Shown here piece by piece: positions 23,401-34,960 of a DNA stretch of 64,000 bases. A program made the translations under genes and the position numbers. Below the pieces are notes generated by a model, which was not told the origin of the DNA, made no database searches, and saw only the letters and a program-made list of their open reading frames with translations. The stretch is from Avena insularis (taxonomy: Eukaryota > Streptophyta > Magnoliopsida > Poales > Poaceae). The first letter of the stretch is position 1; every line of letters begins with the position of its first letter. The stretch covers positions 446,266,028-446,330,027 of the forward strand of contig CM042688.1 of the NCBI GenBank assembly GCA_023614405.1, given 5' to 3'.

Positions 23401-24993
23401 ACCCTAGCAAAGCCAATGTGGTAGCAAATGCTCTTAGCAGATTGCTGTGTAGATTAAATACCATGATAAAGGAAGCCCAGCCAAGTCTACATGAGGAGAT
23501 GGAGAATTTCAGAGTGGAGCTAGTTAGTGAAGGATTCTTAGCTAGCATAGAACTCCAACCCACTTTGATTAGTCAAATAAAAGAGGCCCAGAAAGGAAAC
23601 GCAAGTATCGATGGAATCAAGCGTCGTATCAAGACAGGGAAGGTACCCGGATTCACCGAAGATGCAGAAGGAGTTCTGTGGTACAAAGGACGTATCTTGT
23701 TCCAGCAGATTCGGAGTTGAAATAAGTCATTATGCAAGAAGCTCATGATACTCTTTATTCTATCCACCCGGGAGGAACAAAGATGTATCGGGATTTGAAG
23801 GAACAATTTTGGTGGCACAAAATGAAGAGAGAAGTCGGAAGCTATATAGTCAAGTGTCATATCTGTCAGAGAGTCAAAGCGGAACATTAGAGACCCGCAA
23901 GACTTTTGCAACCATTACATATTCTGGAATGGAAATGGGATTCTGTCGGAATGGACTTTATCACAGGTTTGCCTACATCTAGTAGGGGAAATGACTCTAT
24001 TTGGGTCATAGTAGATAGACTATCCAAGGTAGCCCATTTCATACCCGTCAAGACAACCTACCAAAGTTTGAAGCTAGCGGAGTTGTATATCGCTAGGATA
24101 GTCAGCCTGCATGGAACCCCCAAGACCATAGTGTCGGATCAAGGAACCCAGTTTAGCTCAAGATTTTGGCAGAAAGTCCAAGAAGGATTAGGAACCAAAC
24201 TGAATTTCAGCAAACCGACGGACAAACTAAAAGAGTCAACCATATCTTAGAAGATATGTTGAGAGCTTGTGTGCTAGAGTAAGGATCTAAGTGGGAAGAT
24301 TGTCTGCCTTTCGCAGAATTCTCATACAACAATAGTTATCAAGCTAGTTTGCAAATGGCCCCATTTGAGTTCTTATATGGAAGAAAGTGTCGTACCCCAT
24401 TGAATTGGTCGCAAGTAGGAGAGAGTCAGATCTTTGGACCCGACATTCTACGAGAAGCCGAAGAGAAGGTTCACAAAGTCCATGAGCACCTCAAGACCGC
24501 TCAATCCAGATAGAAGAGTTATGCAGATAAAAGACATCGAGACTTGACCTTCAATGTCGGAGATTTTGTGTATCTCAAAGTATCACCCTTGAAGGGAATG
24601 CAACATTTTCATCTCAAAGAAAAGCTAGCCCCCAGATATATTGGACCCTTCAAAATTTTGAATCGCCAAGGAGAAGTATCCTATCAATTCAAACTGCCTG
24701 AGGAGATGTCAGCCGTGCATAATGTGTTCTATATCTCGTTAGTTCGCAGATTCTTACAAGTCCTAGAGAAGAACGAAGTTTTCAAGAACATCGATCACAG
24801 AGCCATAGATATCGACAAGGATCTAACTTATCGTGAAGTGCCTATCCGTATATTGGAAGAAGCATTTAGAACCACCCGGTCGAGAAGTATCAAGTTTCTC
24901 AAGATCCAATGGAGTAACCATACTGAAGAAGAAGCCACCTGGGAACGAGAATATTATATTAGGACTGAGTTTCCAAATCTCTTTAGTTCCTAG
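20487..24993 (+). pseudogene. Gypsy gag-pol polyprotein with chromodomain, disrupted
   Basis: Gag fills 20487 to about 21480, with a retrotransposon-gag core and a CCHC knuckle (CFECGVTGHYYNEC, residues 334-347). The protease follows with its catalytic DSG changed to DSR (residue 416 onward). RT spans about 22150-22700 with [10 protein letters not shown], RNase H about 23080-23430 ([19 protein letters not shown]), then an integrase zinc head (CHICQRVK, about 23850), core (MDFITGLP, VSDQGTQFSS) and C-terminal chromodomain (about 24834-24990, EEEATWERE). The first part stays in one frame from 20487 to about 23690, interrupted by single-codon stops at 21834, 22584, 23199 and near 23367. A one-base loss near 23697 and another lesion near 24210, which removes a few integrase codons, shift frame. 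Later stops occur at 23887 and in the last third. These few lesions show a fairly recent death compared with the Copia elements. Confidence 0.9.
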
Positions 24994-25025
24994 TTTTTCT
25001 AGAATCTCGGGACGAAATTCTGTTT

Positions 25026-25039
25026 AAGGAGGGAAGGTT
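25026..25039 (+). promoter_or_regulatory. polypurine tract of the chromodomain Gypsy
   Basis: AAGGAGGGAAGGTT lies directly before the TGTAACATCCC start of the LTR. Confidence 0.8.
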
Positions 25040-26306
25040 TGTAACATCCCAAAAATATTACTCAAGCTTAGCAAGCTCTAATCACCCCAGTTTAGGGTTA
25101 ACAAAAACTTTTATTATTAAATTTAATAAGAATGCATGTGTGATTTGCATGAGTGTATGAATGCTTGCAATTGCCATGAGTGAGGGTTATTAATGATAAG
25201 GATTGGTTTAAAGATAAATACTACATCATCTAGATCATTCCCAACCTGAATCCAATGAAAAGAAAATCAAATATAAGTCATATGATGAAATGGTCATTTT
25301 GGCCAAACTTATCCACTAGGCCACTTTGAGTGTTCCTAGTAAAAGATTTCCAACAGAAAATTTTCCAATTATTTTCACCCCTTGCTAGACCAAGTAAAAG
25401 TGAATCCAAGAAAACTTTACAAAGTGGCAGAAACAACTTTCCAATATATTTAAGAGGCATTGCAAAATTGAATCAAGTTCATATGCCTAGATCATCATTT
25501 TTCAAAAACCATTCAAATCAATTCCCCTTGACCTTTCCCAGCAACCATAGACTACTAAGAAAGCAACAATATCACTCACCAAAATTCATCCAAAAATTTG
25601 AAAACAAATTTCATGCGCCCATTTGATCGAACACTGGGCAGGCATAGTACAACCTCACCAACTATACACTATTTTGAGCTATCAATTTCTCAGCTCTTGT
25701 ACATCACTCAACACATTCAATTGCCCTAGATCATCCCTCGTACTTGGCCATGCAAAAGAGAGTCATCACTGGCCACATTGACCAGTGGCACGCCCGTACC
25801 GAGCCGGCCATGCCGGTCGAGCACGAACCACTCGCAGCATTCCGCACCGCCCTCTCCCACGATGTCCAGCGAGTCACCGTGACCTCACCGCCACCCCCAT
25901 GTCCACCCCTCGTCCCAAGACGAGAAGTGGAGACGCTAATAACCACATGCCCATTTAAGCCCCTGCCATGCCGAGCGCACAACGGAGCGCCGCAGCTGCC
26001 TCACACGGCGCCGCGCCTCGCTCTCTCCGCCCATACCCGTGATCACCGTAGCACCAGTGACCTCCCAAACATGACCGTTTGCCGCCGCGTGCCCCGTGAC
26101 CACCGTACCAAGTGACAAACGCCCGCGTACCCAAACAGAACACCGACGTTGCCCGACCGATGGAGACCGCCCCTTGCCGTGTCATCACTCGCGTGACGAT
26201 CGCCATAGTCCACTGCACCAACCCATGCCCTCCACAATGACGAACGCAACCTGTAGCAATGTCGCCGGAGAGGCCAGACCATACCACACTGCCTCCACCC
26301 CTGGTG

Positions 26307-26318
26307 TATAAATAGAGG
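26307..26318 (+). promoter_or_regulatory. LTR TATA box
   Basis: TATAAATAGAGG, followed by a CT-rich leader (CTCCTCTCTCTCTCTC near 26351), the typical plant core promoter pattern. Confidence 0.75.
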
Positions 26319-27352
26319 CCACCCCAGCCCTCATTCTCCACACCATTCCGCTCCTCTCTCTCTCTCAGAAACCTCCCACACCTTTCCTCGGAGCAAGGCG
26401 AGCACCACGACGCCGGAATTTGGCCAGAGTCCGCCGCTGCAGTCGAGGAAGGAAGCTGTTGATTGCAGCCACCCTAGGAGCTATCGTGACCGCCAATCAT
26501 ACCACCGTCGATGACCACCCCATTCGCCCCATCACCGAGCCTAGCTGGATCCCGGGTAAGTCCCCAGCGACCCCCACCACCGTTTTAGGGTTCGAGTCTC
26601 GCTGGAGCAGTTCAACGGAGACGACAAACCTTAGCCGTAGGATCCTGTTCTAATCATAGGGCTAGGATTGCTAGATACCGTTTCGGCTTAGTTAAATCGC
26701 TGACGCGTGGGACCGTTCTGTCAGCAGCCCGCTGCGCCAGTGTTGTGCAGCTGGGCTGGCCCAATTAGTTTCCCACACAGAGCCTGTTGATTCAAATAAG
26801 ATTTTTCCAGTTTAGTTAAAACTAGATTCTATCAGTAGATTCAAAATTCAATTCAAAAAGATTCACTGAACCAAATTCCATGATTCCAATTTTGTTGGAA
26901 AGTTATTGAAATTAGCTAATCACACCCGATGGGTTCAAACCATTTAGAATTATAGATCACCTATACCAAAAATAACAAGACAGAGACTTTGGACACTTCA
27001 AATTTTTTCTAAAATAAACTATAAATGTTTTTGAGATGATTCCACCTCTGAAAAATCACATTTGCCATGCTCTAAAGGAATATGTAAAAATATTTGGTTT
27101 TCCAAATATGAAACATGGCTTAGTATTAAAAGAGTGCTATATAGGCATTCCTAGTCACTTTAATATTATTAAATAGTAATATTAAATTTTGTCATATATG
27201 ATCACCATTTTAAATCATATTCCCAAGTGTTGGAGTAGATGGTGATGACATGTGTCAACATGATCCACCATTTTAATTGGAAAATATTAAATCTAAAGGA
27301 TTTAAAATGGAGTAGAAATTACTTTTCTAAAATAAGAAGAGTAAGAAAATTT

Positions 27353-27419
27353 GAATATTCCACATAAGGACAGAAATGATGCTAGTCTAGCATCATTTCT
27401 ATCCTTATGTGGAATATTC
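27353..27419. repeat. 67-bp near-perfect palindrome
   Basis: Arms of 33 bases (27353-27385 and 27387-27419), each running from GAATATTCC to GATGCTAG, are complementary with one mismatch around a single central T. It may be a minute foldback insertion or a replication-generated palindrome. An RNA copy would be a long hairpin. Confidence 0.9.
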
Positions 27420-29018
27420 TGGATCATCTAGTATGAGCCCTTGTGTGCTAAATAGTAGTAGAGAAGTGTTGTTTGGTGATTGTGTACCTTGAATGTGTTA
27501 GACACTATACCTAACTGAGCTACAACGAGGAGGAGTACTTCGAGGAAGAAGAAGAGAACTTGAATGACTGCAACAACTGCACTGCTCAAGGCAAGCCCAC
27601 TATGCAATCTAGCACCATACTTGTTATCTAAGCAAGCTAGAGCTATGCATGCTATATATGCAAGCCCTTTATGCCAGATGCACTAGGCATACCTGGTTAC
27701 GCAACTTTACCAATTCCCAGTTTTACTCTAAGTTTTACTTTTCCCTTTACTACAACTTTCTTACTTAGTTAATGATTGTGATTAGTGGAGACTAGATTGG
27801 ATCCTATCAGGATCATAGGATTGGTCTTGGATACTTATACTTTATTAGCACCCCCAATAGTGATACCCTCAATATTAGTGGCTAGTGCTAAGCTAAAACT
27901 TGATTATCTTAGATGGGAATACTTGGTGAAAATGAATATGAAAACCTTGGAATGAGGATTCATTCTATTGAAATGTTTTGGCATTGGTTGTGAAACACAA
28001 TGGTTTGATGATGAAACTTATGAGGCATGAGCCTTGACTTTAATAAAAACTGATGGTTGGGGTCAGATGCGATATCATTCCAATTTTACCGTACAATCAC
28101 AATACCTGAGTTGGGTAAGGCTTGATTGGAAGTTTATATGTCTTAGTATGGGTTCCCTCGCGGAAGAGGTTGAGCTGAGGCTACCTCGTGATGATTGTCC
28201 GCCTATGTAGTACCCAGCATGGCAGATGGCCATGGCTGGGAGGCCAAACTCATAGGGGAGGTGCCTATACTAGGGTGTGTAATTGAAAGTTTAAGATTGA
28301 TTATCTGCATACCAAGTATGATGATTTAGGGTTCTTCCTGATGGATGTATCGAATTTTGTGGTGAAAGTGTACCACCTCTGCAGAGTGTCAAACTATTCG
28401 AATAGCCGCGTCCGTGGTTATGGATAGTTGGAGTGGCCATACTGTTCGGTTGTCAGATGTTTTCAAAATGATTTGTGACTTGAAAGATGACTTTGACTTG
28501 ACCACAACCGATTTGTGGACATGAGATCTAAGTTCCCACTTAAGTAATGTAGAGAACTAAATTAGGTCTTTACTCTTGAAGCTTTATGAAATAAACCTGG
28601 ATTTTTACAAACAAACCTAGAGCTTATGATTCCTACTAGTTTTACTTTTACTTATACTAGTGGTAGTTTGCGATTACTTAAAGAGTACTCATGGCTTTGT
28701 CCCTGGCTATTCCCATGGCCAGACTATGAGGAGGATTACCCGGAAGATGGACAGCAGGAGGTCTATGACAACTAGCATCATCTCCCATCGTCAGCATTGC
28801 CTGTGATCATGAAGATGAAGCCCCGCTATGTTTACTTTCCGCTGCTTTGATTGTATTAAGACTGGATCATGAGATCCTTTATTTGTAAGACCTTATTATG
28901 GTTTGTAATGGATGATGTACTATGGTACCACTTCTGTTATGTCTCGCAAAAATTGTAATCCTGGGATTGCGATGTACGGCATAACAGGCATCTGGACTTA
29001 AAAATCCGGGTGTTGACA

Positions 29019-29936
29019 ACTATGGTCTCTCAATAGGTGCATAAAGATAGAAGATGGAGACTCAGCATAAAAGTAAAAGAAAGGCCCTTCATAGAAGGAA
29101 GTAGGGATTCAAGTCTCATAAAGAGCTTCCAAAAATTATGGTACTTATTAGCTTTCAGCTCTCATTTCCCCTATCATAAGCATCTTTAGGTTAAACTGAG
29201 AAAATATGAAAATCTCATGCCCCTTATTTATGAGTACCATTCCTCGTGCTACTCAAATTTAGTCATATGTAAGTTCTTGTCATTGTAAGTACATGTGTAT
29301 CATAGAGAACCGCCAACGTGGTACCCCTTGCACGATGATACGTAAGCTTTCCCATATGAAAATGACAGGGCAAGCAGACAATGAGAATTTCAGCAATCCT
29401 TTTATTTCCTATATTCATAGGCTTTTTTATTTCCTATTTGCATAGGTTTTTTCTTTTTTATTGAGGATGCTTCACAGATTTCTCACTATGGTTATGCTGC
29501 ATGTTTCCACCATGATTAGGCATGGCTTAGACTAGCCACCCAGGCGTTTATCTAACACATATACAAACTCCATGAGCCTTACAAGCTCCCCTTTCATTTC
29601 ACACCGCCGGGGTCCATCAGCAAAAGAATATGATATCAACTAAATAAAGTGCAATGTTGAAAGTGTTCCCCATGATTACATGTTTCTGCTAATTCACAAC
29701 TTACAAAACGCAAGCATACACGAAACATAGATGGGCACAATGGTTCAAGTTTATTAAGTGCAAGAAAAGTAAAGTGTGCCATCAAGTTCGTGAGATCTTT
29801 AATCACTAATTTTCACATAACAAGTTTAATTCGGAAGGTAGATAAAAACATGAATATACCTGGAATAGCAATAATGCTAATAGGTAGGTATGGTGGACAC
29901 TTTGGAATAACTTGGTTTTATTTGGAGTTGGATGCA
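29019..29936 (-). mobile_element. distal fragment of the Sabrina-like Gypsy
   Basis: Non-coding DNA that continues the element interrupted at 39129. It ends in the ATGCA target duplication at 29932-29936. No open frame above 60 codons is believable. Confidence 0.55.
29932..29936. repeat. target-site duplication of the large-LTR element (left)
   Basis: ATGCA, perfectly matched by 39129-39133. Confidence 0.85.
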
Positions 29937-32900
29937 TGTAACACCCTCGAATCGGCCCTTTGCAAGTTTTAGCGCTTTTTGCCAAACCCGCATAGAAACG
30001 ATTAAAGGACGCCCACCAAGCACTTTCGTGCGGGTGGAAAACAAAGTAATATCATTACACAATAGTCCACGATGGAACCCACAGAACAGATATATATATA
30101 TATACAGCAATGACTCACTGAGTCAAGAATTTAGATATACAATACAAACATCCAAATCACCTTGAAATCGATACAACATCCGAGTATGGATAACAAGCAA
30201 ATTGAGCTAAGAGCCCTGAAGAATAACCAATCACATCCATAACCCTGCCGAGGCAAATCCGGAAGGGTAACCCTGCCAACGACGTCGATCTCAAACCTGC
30301 TAAAACAAAAGGGGTGCCGGCCTAGGGCAAAGGAAAAAGAGGCGTCGATCTTGAGGCGATGCAGCGAGGCTAGAATTCAGCGGCTCTCGCCTACATAGGT
30401 ATGGTGGACTGAAGCGGCAGTGAAGCATGCACTAAACAACCTATAGAGACTCGATAAACTGTCGGCTATTAGAGAGGGAGAAGAAAGACCTATTCAGAAC
30501 CAAACTTATACTAACACCAATCATACCCATCCTGGTATTCCCCCTCGAGACCAAACGAGGAAGTCAAACCGAAGAACTCGCACAGTTGGCAGTGTTATTC
30601 ATTCCATTATAGTTGTAGCACTTACTAGTCAGATATAGATAACACGAGTCATCCTGATAGCATAAGTAGTGGGCAGTTTTAGTTAACCATTCAGTTGTAG
30701 TTGCAGTACTTACTAGTCAGATACAATTAGCATGTGACATCCCAAACCCAGCAGTTGTTGGCACTTTTATTTCATTCGATTGGAGTTATGATACTTACTA
30801 GGCAGGTATAACATGACACGATACACCCCAGTTCCACCAGTTGTTGGCACTTTTATTATCCATTCCATGGTAGTGAAGTTGATTACTAGTCACATATTAA
30901 GTCAAATTTATAGCACTACTTTAGTTATGCTTGTCTATGATCGAGAAACTCTGCTCCAAGTCGTCCATAACCGCGGACACGGCTTTCAGAAAGATTTACT
31001 CTGCAGGGGTCCACAAATAGCAACACACACACGATCAACCTCGGAAAAACCAAATCAAAACCCAACAAGGCTTTCACGACAAAGCAATCACAGGATTCAT
31101 AAAATATTTCAGGGGGCCACCCCACTAAGCTACCCGCAAAGAAGTTGGCCTGCTTCGAGACGGACCCAGGGTTTGTGATAGTGGCTGTAAACGACTGGGA
31201 AGCCGAAAGTGTGACTGGGCTTGTCGATACCGCGAAAACATTCCATGTTCCAAAATAGTACAGGTGCTCCACGCACAATCGTAAATAAAGCAGTAAAGCA
31301 TGGCATAAGTATAGGATAGTAATAAAGCCCCAAACTACTTTGTGGCCCCAAGAAATAAGAAATGAATCAAGCTCTGGCTAAGGGGATTCATGGTCCCATA
31401 TGCGGATAGTGCGATAGTCAAGGAACAGGTATCAAGTACTCGGGGTCCTACGGAACACAAGTGAGCGTGGAAGAACCAAATAACATCTATTGCCCACCGA
31501 TGCATCTGCATTATTTATATCTAGCAATTTAATATCAAGTTGTAATTAAAGCCATGATCATCTCCACCACTAAGCATCTCTATCATTAAGCATGTGTCAA
31601 CCTTTTATCAACGGTGGAACGACAACGACGTGAAGCAGCACCTGAGCAAGCAACTACGACTCGCAAGGCCGACTATCTATCAAACAATAGGCAATAGGAT
31701 GTGTCCAAGGCAATATAGAGGCTGCAAGGAATATAAAGGGTGCATGGAAACTAAATCATTGCAACACGGATAACAATAGATCAATAGGAGGAAGTAAAGA
31801 CTATAAATGCAAAATAGGTAGAAAGAGGAGAATGCTCGCCTGGGAAACACTACAGAAGATATACCAGGGAACTTGTCGATACTCGCATCAACTCATCACC
31901 CTAATCCACAAAGAAGCAAACAGAAGAAACACCGGATGCAATATTTAAGACTACGGCAGAAGATCCAGCATGCTTATGATATGATGCATGGCATGGCACA
32001 GATGCGGTGCAATTAGGCAATATTAAGTGGAACCGGGGTCCCGACAAATAATTATACGGTTCAAGTTATTTAGAGTCCCCGTAGTTTAAATGTTGTATTA
32101 ACAAGGCAAAACATGGCATCAGTTCTCTACAAAAATTTAAATGGAGCCAATATAAGACTAGATTTGCCCGCATATAGTCTCCATATATAATTTAGGTGAT
32201 CGACTATTTAACCCAACCCACCAGATGACATGTATCCAAGCATGACGATTTAATATGCAATAAGATATATGTCATTATGAAAATAGGGGTCTCGGAAAGG
32301 GAATCACATTAGGGTGTCGGCGATCTTGGGGTTCACCGAGGGGGTTCGATGGGATCGGTCTTCGGGGCTTGGTCTTAGGATCTTCAGATACAAGGTCTTG
32401 GCGTTCGGGATGGAGAACTTGGCGTCCGGGAATCTTCGGGTAGGAGATTGTGCGCTCGGACTCGGAGAACTTGTTGGTTTCATGTCGGCGTACTTGGTGT
32501 TGATGTAGGTCTTGCCGAGGTCGATCTTGGACACGGGGTCGAACACGGAGAACCAACCACTCGGATCATGCAAACCCACGAACAAACTTGTCACACAGAA
32601 ACGATAGCTTGGACTTGTAGAAAAAGTTGCTTGAGGAGCGGAGTGCTTGCACTGTCCGCGAACATCACCTTACAACAGGCTTTGTGGCATCAGGGAGGCA
32701 TACAAAGAAAAAGGGAGCTCGGGCAGAGAACAACGGGAACTAAGACAAGCTATTAGGAGCCAAATGTGGGTGCGTGACTTGCAGCAAGCGACATAGGCCG
32801 GCGAGCCGACAAGATGGAGGATGGCGCGGCACCAGGACGTGCGCAGGCGAGGCTGACAGCCGCCGGTGTCGAGGGAGGCCGGGCGGACGGTGGCGGGACC

Positions 32901-34111
32901 AGAGGCGGTGGCAATAGGGAGTCTAGGTCGGTGAGGGTCGGTGCCAGGGACGACGACCTCGGGGTAGTCTCGGGCGGCGGCGGCAGGAGGGGACCCTGGG
33001 CGCGGGGTCGGCAAGGCAGGCTCGCGGGATCCATTTGGCGTCGAGGCCGTGCGGAGAGGCACCAGGGGCAGCCACGGCCGGGCTGGCCGGAGCCAGAGCA
33101 GGACGGCCGAGCGGCAACGCTCACGTGACGAGGAGTGGGGCAGGAGCGCGGGGAGGCGGCGCTTAGGGAGAGGATGGTCGCGGAAGATCCTGGCTAGGTC
33201 GGCTCGAGGTGGACCGCGGGCAGAGCGGCGGTTGGTCGACGGGGAGGCGCTGGCGGCTGGTGCCGAGGTTGGGGAAGACGACACCGGGGACGCGGCCAGG
33301 CGCGGCGGCGCTCACGGCCAGGCTAAGGGAAGGGCGAGGGCGACCAGAGGAAGGGGCAAGGCGAGCGGCGGAGGGCCTCGGCCAAGCGGCCCGTCTGGAG
33401 AAGCGCGAGCACCGGAAGATGCGGGAGCGAGGAAGGGGTCGAGGCCGGCGGGGAGATGTGTGCGTGGTATGTGGGCTTGGGGTGAGGTGGCCTGATGGGG
33501 CCGGGCACGGAAGAAGGGGAGCAGAAGGTTGTCGGGGTGGGGAGCGGTGCGGACGAGGTGTGGCGCCAGGTGGGTTGCAACGAGGGGGGCGGGAGATGGG
33601 GTTGGGTCGGTCGGGGCGGCAGGTGGGAATGGGTGCGGTGGTTTGCGTCCTAGTGCGTGTGTGTGTGTTTGGCGGCTGGGTGAGATTGTGCGTGCGTGCC
33701 CATGTGTTTGCTATGCGTGTTGCGGTGCTGTGCGGGTTGGGTCGCGCAGGCGATGGGGTGGGGCTAGCTACAGGTGGTGGAGGGGACTGGGGGTGAGAGG
33801 AACTAGGTAGGTTAGGTTAGATTAGGGTTTGGAGGTGGCCGGCCGAGCTTTCGGGCCTGGAGGGCTGCCTCCCAAAAATAATGTAAACTTTTATTTTAAT
33901 TTAAAATATACTTTTGTAAATAGTTTTTACACAAATAAAAGACCCGGAAAAGACCAGAGTTTTGATTTGGAATTAAGACGGAGATATTTGGAAGACAAAG
34001 ATAGGCTTTTAGCAAAATACTTTCAAACAAAAAGATGCATGCTGATGTCAGGATGATGCACATAGATAAAACACCGCGATTTTCAAGCACTGGTTTTAGT
34101 GGGATGCCACA
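29937..34111 (-). repeat. 3' LTR (left copy) of the large-LTR element
   Basis: 4175 bp. Direct repeat of 34961-39128, from TGTAACACCCTCGAATCGG to GGGATGCCACA on the + strand. It holds an (AT)n run at about 30091-30106 and a GC-rich block at 32280-33800. Confidence 0.92.
32280..33800 (-). other. GC-rich, gene-like leader block in the left LTR
   Basis: The LTR switches abruptly from AT-rich to strongly GC-rich, with CT/CCCC runs on the element's sense strand, an AACCCTAATCTAACC start near 33825 and a minus frame of 204 codons (33284-32670) rich in Pro, Arg, Ser and Ala. The counterpart frame in the other LTR (38287-37748, 179 codons) keeps the same first ~120 residues but then goes out of frame. 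Overlapping long frames also exist on the opposite strand. This fits a transcribed, structured LTR leader rather than a conserved protein. Confidence 0.5.
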
Positions 34112-34960
34112 ATTCGACACCACTAACAATGGATCTCGCCCTCGAGATCCGCCTCATGGTACGCGGAAGAAGGACGATGAGCAGAATCTTCTCGCTTCAT
34201 GTAGATCTTCGCGACACCACTAACAATGAATCTCGCTCCATCTTGAAATCAGCGACACCACCAACAAGGTTTGTTGCTCACGATTGTCGAGAGAACACTC
34301 CGGAGAAACAAATACGAAGGTAAAGGTATCGAAAGAAAATGCCACCTCTAACTTCCAAGGAAGGAGTAAAGATTGCATTCGTCCACCAGTTCAATGTACA
34401 AGAGCAAATGATAGGAGTAGTCGGATGGTGATCAGTCCATTGCGCACCCAAAGCATTACTCCGTACATGAATCGAAGAATTATGCAACCAACTCTTGACG
34501 AGCGATGTTCGGAAAACTTCGGAAAACCAAGGAGTGATGCAGGCTCTTCATTGGATCTGACGCAGAAGACATCGTCGCATTGGGAAAACACCGAAAGATA
34601 CAAAAGAAAGATGTTAGTGGATTTTGATCCACCAAAAAGTACAACAGATGAAGGTTACCCAGATAGCACGAAGACCGAATGTGGAAACACCGTTGCAAAA
34701 GGAAGGAACCTAAACCCTGAAAGTACGACAGAAACCCAACCACGGGAAATCCTGGACCTGAAGAAAAGATAAGAGAGAAGATTCAAAACACGCAAAGGTA
34801 AGAGGAGAATAGCATAAAGATAAGGAGTAAAACCAGACCTAATCAGATCTATCCAACAGATTTTGCAAAATAGCTTTGACACTCTACATCGGCCGTTATC
34901 TAGGTTAGCCTACAGGCTGGACCAGTGGGGTATCGCAACTGCTGAGCTCTGATACCACTC
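34112..34960 (-). mobile_element. 849-bp internal region of the large-LTR element
   Basis: No retroelement domain is visible. Near its left end the phrase CGACACCACTAACAATG plus ATCTCGC occurs at 34115-34139 and 34212-34236, with a third partial copy near 34252-34268. A + frame of 162 codons (34284-34772) runs antisense to the element and overlaps several minus frames; it has no recognisable family. No clear polypurine tract is seen next to the left LTR. Confidence 0.7.
34944..34957 (-). promoter_or_regulatory. primer-binding site of the large-LTR element
   Basis: TGGTATCAGAGCTC on the minus strand, complementary to the tRNA-Met 3' end, three bases from the LTR end. Confidence 0.9.

Larger units (their letters stand above)
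20150..29018 (+). mobile_element. chromodomain Gypsy (chromovirus-like) lacking its 5' LTR
   Basis: A leader (20150-20486), one gag-pol polyprotein (20487-24993) with Gypsy domain order and a C-terminal chromodomain, a polypurine tract and a 3.98 kb 3' LTR are present. No copy of the LTR and no primer-binding site precede the leader, so the 5' end is deleted or replaced at the junction with the Copia LTR. Long LTRs with TGTAACATCCC...GTGTTGACA ends plus a chromodomain fit the Tekay/Del clade; the clade is inferred by eye. Confidence 0.85.
25040..29018 (+). repeat. 3' LTR of the chromodomain Gypsy, 3979 bp
   Basis: It starts TGTAACATCCCAAAAAT and ends CCGGGTGTTGACA. A TATA box (26307) divides an AT-rich upstream part from a GC-rich transcribed leader. 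Open frames at 25744-26653 on both strands overlap each other in the GC-rich leader and are not convincing genes. An almost perfect 67-bp palindrome is at 27353-27419. The right flank (ACTAT) enters the Sabrina-like Gypsy. Confidence 0.8.

Noticed and set aside
25731..26653. Several open frames on both strands (up to 128 codons) as genes
   Set aside because: They overlap each other in a GC-rich LTR leader downstream of a TATA box and show no family motif.
27353..27419. A microRNA gene
   Set aside because: The hairpin is almost perfectly paired with a one-base loop, unlike plant miRNA precursors; a foldback or palindrome origin is more likely.
33209..33810. Gly/Arg-rich + strand frames of up to 195 codons (also 37944-38808)
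   Set aside because: They are antisense to the element, arise from GC-rich composition and are not kept in the same frame between the two LTR copies.
34284..34772. 162-codon + frame in the large-LTR element as its protein
   Set aside because: It lies antisense to the element's orientation set by the primer-binding site, overlaps several opposite frames and has no retroelement motif.
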